Shown: in pieces, positions 6,372 to 10,218 of the stretch
How positions within the stretch are numbered: position 1 is the first letter of the stretch
Layout: every line of letters starts with the position of its first letter
DNA from: Candidatus Faecousia faecipullorum
Lineage (GTDB): Bacteria > Bacillota > Clostridia > Oscillospirales > Oscillospiraceae
Length of the DNA: 10,218 bases
Reading direction: 5' to 3'
Assembly (NCBI GenBank): GCA_018710805.1
Contig: DVJG01000228.1
Coordinates: forward strand, 1-10,218
Position numbers and translations under genes: made by a program
Notes under the pieces: generated by a model
Told to the model about the DNA's origin: nothing
Seen by the model: only the letters and a program-made list of their open reading frames with translations
Database searches by the model: none

Positions 6372-7142
6372 CTACTTTTTCGCCCGATCGGCGGTAATGA
6401 TTTTTTTCATGGCTTCGATGCCAACCTTGACAGCGCCGCTGGTGTCCTCGGTCATGGGCATGGCGAGGCCTGCCTTCTCCCGCTCCTGGTTCCAAATCAC
6501 GTGGAAGCAGCTTCCGCACCGGACGCGAAGAGCAGAGGCCACCACAAAGAGGGCGGCGGACTCCATTTCGCTGGCCTTGACCCCCAGGCGCTTCCAGCTC
6601 TCCCATTTTTGGAGCAAATCATAATACACCGGGGATTTTTCCGGGCTGTGCTGGCCGTAGAAGGAATCCTTGCACTGGACAACGCCCATTTGAATGCGAT
6701 AGCCCAGCTCTTCTCCGGCGGCTTTCAGGGCCGCTGTAACGTCAAAGTCCGGCACCGCAGGAAATTCAATGGGGGCATATTCTAAGGATGTGTGCTCATA
6801 GCGGATGGCGCCTGTGGCCACCACCACGTCACCGGGCAGCACGTCCATATCGATGCCGCCGCAGGTACCCACACGGATGAACGTGTCGGCGCCGATGTTA
6901 TGCAGCTCCTCCATGGCGATGGAGGCCGAGGGACCGCCAATGCCTGTGGAACAGACGCTGACCTTCTCTCCCAAAAGCGTTCCCGTGTAGATGTTGTATT
7001 CCCGGTTCATGCCCACGTGAACGGGGTTATCAAAGTATGCGGCAATGGATTCACACCTTCCCGGGTCACCGGGCAGAAATACATATCTTCCCACGTCTCC
7101 GGAAACACAGCGGATGTGAAATTGAGAACCTGTTTCTTGCAT
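6372..7142 (-). CDS. udp: Uridine phosphorylase / nucleoside phosphorylase
   Basis: This 256-residue cytosolic enzyme of the PNP/UDP phosphorylase family I closely follows Escherichia coli Udp in motif order. The phosphate site is LPGDPGR (R29) and the subunit-crossing arginine is in MNREYN (R47). STGIGGPSASIAMEEL (65-80) and FIRVGTCGG (R90) contribute phosphate and ribose contacts. FYGQHSP (161-167) carries the base-binding glutamine Q164, and ASEMESAALF (190-199) the ribose-binding Met/Glu pair. The reaction is reversible phosphorolysis of uridine to uracil and ribose-1-phosphate, in pyrimidine salvage. The position of E. coli R168 is serine here (GQHS versus GQER), with K169 of PEKSP as a nearby basic residue, so substrate range may differ. 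CCTCCTT at 7151-7157 gives a perfect AAGGAGG eight bases before the ATG, and a strong promoter lies upstream. It is monocistronic and convergent with the sigma operon. Confidence 0.88.
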   Translation of the reverse strand: MQETGSQFHIRCVSGDVGRYVFLPGDPGRCESIAAYFDNPVHVGMNREYNIYTGTLLGEKVSVCSTGIGGPSASIAMEELHNIGADTFIRVGTCGGIDMDVLPGDVVVATGAIRYEHTSLEYAPIEFPAVPDFDVTAALKAAGEELGYRIQMGVVQCKDSFYGQHSPEKSPVYYDLLQKWESWKRLGVKASEMESAALFVVASALRVRCGSCFHVIWNQEREKAGLAMPMTEDTSGAVKVGIEAMKKIITADRAKK

Positions 7143-7176
7143 TTCCCTTCCCTCCTTGGGTAAATTTCATAAGTTT

Positions 7177-7205
7177 AGTATAGCATATGGAGGTTGTTTT
7201 TGCAA
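7177..7205 (-). promoter_or_regulatory. Sigma-A promoter of the uridine phosphorylase gene
   Basis: On the minus strand, TTGCAA (7205-7200) and TATACT (7182-7177) are 17 bp apart, with TGC just before the -10. The expected start near 7170 gives a leader of about 28 nt. The -35 begins nine bases after the direct-repeat terminator at 7215-7247, so the promoter is insulated from upstream transcription. Confidence 0.8.
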
Positions 7206-7214
7206 TAGGTATAC

Positions 7215-7247
7215 AAAAACCGGGAAACGGCAAGTTTCCCGGTTTTC
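7215..7247. repeat. 33-bp direct repeat, left copy (terminator hairpin)
   Basis: This is identical over 33 bases to 7450-7482. It contains a perfect 12-bp stem, AAACCGGGAAAC (7217-7228) with GTTTCCCGGTTT (7234-7245), around the loop GGCAA. On the minus strand the stem is followed by GGTTTTTG, so it can also terminate transcription coming from the symporter side. It abuts the left end of repeat copy B exactly. Confidence 0.9.
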
Positions 7248-7449
7248 CAGCTTGTTAAAAAAGCCTCGCAGCGTTGCCGCCTGAGGCGGCCAAGAAAATC
7301 CAATTGGTTTTCTGCCGGGGCGTGAACCTGGCAGAAAACACTTCTCAGGCTCCAAGTGTGGAATTTGTCCCCCATGGGGGACAAATTATGCACGCAGGAG
7401 ACTGCAAAACACCTGTCAAAAAGCCTCATAGAGGATTTTTGACGGTCTA
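7248..7449 (+). repeat. Structured intergenic repeat, copy B
   Basis: This 202-base element lies exactly between the two 33-bp direct repeats. It matches copy A (1-252) in the opposite orientation. Its parts are: CAGCTTGT plus an A run; a GCCGCC/GGCGGC hairpin (7276-7290); a 10-bp stem GTTTTCTGCC/GGCAGAAAAC (7307-7316 with 7330-7339) around only 13 bases; a conserved single-stranded stretch containing CTCAGGCT and CAAGTGTGG; a 12-bp hairpin (7362-7373 with 7376-7387); GCAGGAGACTGCAAAA; and a last 13-bp hairpin (7415-7427 with 7431-7443) with one mismatch. In the long hairpin the pair A-T of copy A is T-A here, so both sides changed together. No ORF is present. Together with the direct repeats and the phosphorylase promoter this accounts for the gene-free stretch 7143-7484. 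Confidence 0.8.
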
Positions 7450-7482
7450 AAAAACCGGGAAACGGCAAGTTTCCCGGTTTTC
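7450..7482 (-). terminator. Terminator of the symporter gene, also the right copy of the 33-bp direct repeat
   Basis: On the minus strand, two bases after the symporter stop codon, AAACCGGGAAAC (7480-7469) pairs perfectly with GTTTCCCGGTTT (7463-7452) around a five-base loop. Six T (7454-7449) close it, followed by AGACC. It is a textbook intrinsic terminator and is identical to 7215-7247. Confidence 0.88.
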
Positions 7483-7484
7483 TG

Positions 7485-8915
7485 TTATTTTCTCAGATTC
7501 TCTTTGTCAAAATAATTCTTTGTCAGCTTCACCACCACGCCGGAGAGACCAAGCAGGGCGACGAGGTTGGGAACTGCCATGAAGCCGTTCATCATATCCG
7601 CAATGTCCCACACCAACTCCAGCTTCAGGGTTGCGCCGACCACCACCATCAGGACGAAGACAATCTGATAGAAGGTCACCGCCTTTGTGCCGGCCAGAAA
7701 CTCAAAGCATCGGCTGCCGTAAAGGGCCCAGCTCAGGGTGGTAGACAGGGCAAAGAGGCAGATGCCTACGGCCACAATCAAAGAGCCGATTTTGGAGCCA
7801 AACACCGTGGCGTAGGAGGCGCTGATGAGCTCTGCCCCTGCGCTCTGGCCCCAGGCAATGTCCACGCCCCGCTGAGCGCCGCACAGAAGGGTCAGGGCCG
7901 TCAGGGAGCAGATGACGATGGTGTCCATAAACACCTCAAAAATGCCGTAAAGCCCCTGGCGCACCGGATCAATTTCGGAAGTCGCCGCGTGGGCCATGGG
8001 CGCCGAGCCAAGGCCCGCTTCGTTGGAGAAAATGCCTCTGCCCACGCCCTTTTGGATTGTGGACATAATGGTGATGCCAAAAGCGCCGCCCAAAGCCGCT
8101 TGGGCAGAAAACGCGCCTTTGAAAATCATGGCGAAGATTTTCCCGATGGAGCCGAGATTGCACAGCACCACCACCAGCGAGCAGATGATATAGATGGCCG
8201 CCATAAACGGCACCAGCTTTTCCGTCACAGAGCCAATGCGCTTGATGCCGCCGAAGAGCACCAATGCCACAAGCACAGCAACCAGCACTCCGATAATCAG
8301 GCTGGACAGGGGTACCATCTGGCCGAACATGGAGATAAGGGTTCCCTGGCTGTTGCCGCCGAAAGCGTCAATCACGGTGTTGAACGCCCCTGCAATGGTG
8401 TTCACCTGGGTCATATTTCCCGTGCCGAAGGCAGTAATCGCGCCCAGCAGGCTGAACACCATGGCAAGCCAGGTCCATTTTTGGCCGAGACCGTTTTTGA
8501 TGTAGTACATGGGGCCGCCTACATAGTCGCCCTTTGCGTTGCGCTCCCGATACCGCACCGCCAGAACCACCTCGGCATATTTCGTGGTCATGCCGAACAG
8601 GGCCGAAATCCACATCCAGAAAACGGCGCCAGGGCCGCCCACGGTAATGGCGCCCGTGACGCCTGCAATGTTGCCCGTGCCCACCGTGGCGGCAAGGGCC
8701 GTGGTCACCGCCTGGAACGGGGTGACTTCGCCGTCTCCGGCAGACTGCTTGTGGAAGACTTTGCCAATGGTGTTTCGCATGGCATAGCCGAATTTCCGGA
8801 ATTGAATAAAGCCTACCCGGGCGCTGAGGAAGATACCCGTGCCCACCAGGAGCACCAGCATCCAGGGTCCCCAGGCGATGCCGTCCAGGAACTTTATGAA
8901 TTCGCCAATGGTCAT
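7485..8915 (-). CDS. Alanine/glycine:cation symporter (AGCS family)
   Basis: This 476-residue membrane protein of the AGCS family takes up alanine and/or glycine, usually with Na+. About eleven hydrophobic segments span the chain. Family signatures are readable: TALAATVGTGNIAGVTGAI (72-90) in the substrate/sodium-binding helix, GGPGAVFWMWISALFGMTTKYAE (93-115), GGPMYYI (133-139), and NEAGLGSAPMAHAA (298-311). Length is typical (about 450-540). The ATG at 8915 is supported by AGGGAGG (8930-8924) eight bases upstream and by the first residues MTIGEFIKFLDGIAWGPWML, which match where these proteins normally begin. It has its own promoter and its own terminator, so it is monocistronic. A 371-codon open frame on the opposite strand is a GC-driven shadow. 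Whether it prefers alanine, glycine or another small amino acid is not readable. Confidence 0.93.
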   Translation of the reverse strand: MTIGEFIKFLDGIAWGPWMLVLLVGTGIFLSARVGFIQFRKFGYAMRNTIGKVFHKQSAGDGEVTPFQAVTTALAATVGTGNIAGVTGAITVGGPGAVFWMWISALFGMTTKYAEVVLAVRYRERNAKGDYVGGPMYYIKNGLGQKWTWLAMVFSLLGAITAFGTGNMTQVNTIAGAFNTVIDAFGGNSQGTLISMFGQMVPLSSLIIGVLVAVLVALVLFGGIKRIGSVTEKLVPFMAAIYIICSLVVVLCNLGSIGKIFAMIFKGAFSAQAALGGAFGITIMSTIQKGVGRGIFSNEAGLGSAPMAHAATSEIDPVRQGLYGIFEVFMDTIVICSLTALTLLCGAQRGVDIAWGQSAGAELISASYATVFGSKIGSLIVAVGICLFALSTTLSWALYGSRCFEFLAGTKAVTFYQIVFVLMVVVGATLKLELVWDIADMMNGFMAVPNLVALLGLSGVVVKLTKNYFDKENLRK

Positions 8916-8946
8916 AAACGTTGCCTCCCTTTTCTATATGTTCTTT

Positions 8947-8975
8947 ATTGTACGAAATCAGGCGGCAAAATTCAA
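8947..8975 (-). promoter_or_regulatory. Sigma-A promoter of the symporter gene
   Basis: On the minus strand, TTGAAT (8975-8970) and TACAAT (8952-8947) are 17 bp apart. The start near 8940 gives a leader of about 25 nt. No riboswitch-sized leader is present, so control by a glycine riboswitch is not supported. Confidence 0.75.
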
Positions 8976-8995
8976 GAAGTTTCTTCTATGGTTGC

Positions 8996-9028
8996 AAAAA
9001 AGGCATCGGCCCTAGGGCCGATGCCTTT
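8996..9028 (-). terminator. Terminator of the lipoprotein gene
   Basis: A perfect palindrome at 8999-9028 (arms AAAGGCATCGGCCC and its complement, centred on CCTAGG) lies 11 bases after the lipoprotein stop. On the minus strand it ends in six T (9001-8996). It is a strong intrinsic terminator. Confidence 0.88.
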
Positions 9029-9039
9029 CGGAAACTTTT

Positions 9040-9735
9040 TTATTTTGCTTGGAAGAGGCCAAGAATGTCGTCCGTTACATCTTCATTGTAGCAGGCTGCG
9101 GTAATCACGCCAAAGTAGCCTCCGGATTTTACCACCGCCATCTTTTCATAGAAATTCATGCCGCTCTGAATTCCGGACACGGAGATGCCGGGATGGGTTT
9201 CCCCTGCAAAAGTCAGGCTGATTTTTTCCAGCTTGGCATCCTCCACCTGAAGGGTCTCCATGACCTTGGGAAGCTGCTCCAGGGTGATGTCCACGTACAT
9301 TTCTTCGCTGATCAAGACACTTTGGAAACCGATTTTCTCCAGCATGACGTTGACATTGCTGCTGTTTTCCTGGGCGGCATAGAGGTCCATGGCAGTCCCG
9401 TTTTTCTCTAAAGACTCCACCAGGGCATCATCATCCAGCGTGTCCACTGTAGCGCCCATGATTTGCAGTCTTTCCTCTGCAGTGGCGATATACCAGTCGC
9501 TGTCGAAGGAAGCGGTAACGCCCAGCAGGTCGTTTTCATACACGCCGCCCTGGAAGGTGCCCACCGCCTCCTGGGCACTGACAGTGGCTTCTGTCTCTGC
9601 GGTGGTTTCCTCGGAAACAGTGGCTTCTTCCGGAGCGGAAGCAGCGGACTCTTCCGGCTGGATGCCCATGGGTATTCTGGCACAGCCGCTCAGAATGAGA
9701 ACCAGGGCCAGCAGCATTGCAAAAATATGTTTCAT
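9040..9735 (-). CDS. Secreted lipoprotein of unknown function
   Basis: This 231-residue protein has a classical lipoprotein signal peptide: a short MKH start, a hydrophobic core AMLLALVLI and the lipobox LSGC with Cys18 as the lipidated residue. A flexible linker rich in Glu, Ala, Ser and Thr (about 27-57) follows. The globular part begins at GGVYENDLLGVTASFDSDWYIAT (63-85) and ends TAACYNEDVTDDILGLFQAK; it mixes beta strands and acidic helices. The opening resembles small lipoproteins of gut Clostridia in which a segment like YEN..LGV...DW starts a PsbP-like or similar fold; that resemblance is from memory and the fold is not established. No catalytic motif is visible. AAGGAGG (9749-9743) sits seven bases before the ATG at 9735. 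It has its own promoter and a strong terminator, so it is probably not in an operon with polC, 78 bp upstream. Confidence 0.8.
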   Translation of the reverse strand: MKHIFAMLLALVLILSGCARIPMGIQPEESAASAPEEATVSEETTAETEATVSAQEAVGTFQGGVYENDLLGVTASFDSDWYIATAEERLQIMGATVDTLDDDALVESLEKNGTAMDLYAAQENSSNVNVMLEKIGFQSVLISEEMYVDITLEQLPKVMETLQVEDAKLEKISLTFAGETHPGISVSGIQSGMNFYEKMAVVKSGGYFGVITAACYNEDVTDDILGLFQAK

Positions 9736-9768
9736 GGGGATTCCTCCTTGTCGATTGATGATAAATAC

Positions 9769-9797
9769 ATCATATCATCAGAGGATGGTATTTGCAA
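9769..9797 (-). promoter_or_regulatory. Sigma-A promoter of the lipoprotein gene
   Basis: On the minus strand, TTGCAA (9797-9792) and TATGAT (9774-9769) are 17 bp apart. It lies in the 78-bp gap after polC. The start near 9762 leaves a leader of about 27 nt. Only a weak A/T-only hairpin (about 9794-9812) separates it from the polC stop, so some polC readthrough is possible. Confidence 0.7.
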
Positions 9798-9813
9798 GAA
9801 AAAATCCAACTTT

Positions 9814-10218
9814 TTAGAAGAAACTGACCTGACTGGTGTCCGGCAGAGTTCCGAACGCGCCGGCGTCCTTCAGCATCTGGATATGGGTCTTGGAGACCTT
9901 GGGGCAGGCGGCAGCAACCTCTTCCACAGACAGGAAGGTCTTGCCCTTTCTGCCCTCCACCAGATCCCAGGCTGCACTCTCGCCCAGGCCGGAAATGGCA
10001 ACAAAGGGCGGCAGGAGTTTTCCGTCTACGATTTTAAAGCGGATGGCCTCGCTTTGGTACAGGTCGATGGGAAGGAATTCAAAGCCCCGGAGGTAGTACT
10101 CGTAGGCCACTTCCAGCGTGGTAAGCAGGTCCTCATCCTTGGCTGTGGCGTCTTCGTTTTTCTCGATGGCGTCAATGTTCGCAAGCACCGATTCCTTGCC
10201 GTGGGTCATAAGTACGGC
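9814..10218 (-). CDS. polC: DNA polymerase III PolC-type alpha subunit, C-terminal end (partial)
   Basis: The visible 134 codons are the last part of PolC, the replicative polymerase with built-in 3'-5' exonuclease found in low-GC Gram-positives; the gene enters from the right edge and its start is outside the window. The segment contains TTLEVAYEYYLRGFEFLPIDLYQSEA and PPFVAISGLGESAAWDLVEGR, which match the C-terminal part of PolC. It also carries the helix-hairpin-like SVEEVAAACPKVSKTHIQMLKDAGAFGTLP and ends in TSQVSFF. The QVSFF end corresponds to the beta-clamp-binding motif (QLSLF in Bacillus subtilis PolC, from memory). The frame is open to the last base, so the internal ATG at 10209 is not the start. 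Full PolC is about 1,430-1,450 residues, so roughly nine-tenths is missing here because of the window boundary, not truncation. Confidence 0.9.
   Translation of the reverse strand, partial: AVLMTHGKESVLANIDAIEKNEDATAKDEDLLTTLEVAYEYYLRGFEFLPIDLYQSEAIRFKIVDGKLLPPFVAISGLGESAAWDLVEGRKGKTFLSVEEVAAACPKVSKTHIQMLKDAGAFGTLPDTSQVSFF

Noticed and set aside
7215..7482. CRISPR-like pair of 33-bp palindromic repeats
   Set aside because: There are only two copies, 202 bases apart, with a structured repeat between them and no cas genes; each repeat is a good intrinsic terminator.
8916..8999. Glycine riboswitch ahead of the symporter
   Set aside because: The leader after the mapped promoter is only about 25 nt and has none of the conserved glycine aptamer sequence.
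7989..9104. 371-codon open frame on the plus strand
   Set aside because: It is antisense to the AGCS symporter and runs through its promoter and the neighbouring terminator. The His/Gly/Ala-rich translation is typical of a GC-driven shadow.

Overview
The window is about 10.2 kb of moderately GC-rich Firmicutes DNA. It most likely comes from the class Clostridia, in the manner of gut Oscillospiraceae. The reasons are the C-terminal end of a Gram-positive PolC replicase, a YugP-type protease, a YnbB-like methionine gamma-lyase family protein, strong AGGAGG ribosome binding sites and consensus sigma-A promoters with 16-17 bp spacers. The genus is not readable from the sequence alone. There is no transposase, integrase, phage gene, CRISPR array, tRNA or rRNA, so this is mainly chromosomal housekeeping sequence.

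Layout from left to right. Positions 1-252 hold copy A of a structured intergenic repeat, on the minus strand. Next come two minus-strand genes, a PLP-dependent methionine gamma-lyase family protein (314-1606) and a YugP-type membrane zinc metallopeptidase (1682-2395). A divergent promoter region separates these from a plus-strand AI-2E/PerM-family membrane protein (2602-3804), which is followed by a GNAT acetyltransferase (3855-4310). A strong terminator then insulates a two-gene sigma/anti-sigma-type operon. The sigma-70 family factor (4516-5075) carries a one-base frameshift at a run of five C. Its partner is a 413-residue single-pass membrane protein (5072-6313) that overlaps it at ATGA.

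Convergent to this operon is a minus-strand uridine phosphorylase (6372-7142). The 342-base gap 7143-7484 contains the phosphorylase promoter and copy B of the structured repeat, on the plus strand. Copy B lies between two perfect 33-bp direct repeats, each of which is itself a terminator hairpin. The remainder is all minus strand: an alanine/glycine:cation symporter (7485-8915), a lipoprotein of unknown function (9040-9735) and the C-terminal end of polC (9814 to beyond the window edge).

Most genes are separate units, each with its own promoter, a clear Shine-Dalgarno site and often a perfect hairpin terminator. The only tightly coupled pair is the sigma factor with its membrane partner. The most interesting signals are the two structured repeat copies, which show a compensatory base change in a long hairpin, the 33-bp terminator duplication around copy B, and the frameshifted sigma factor.
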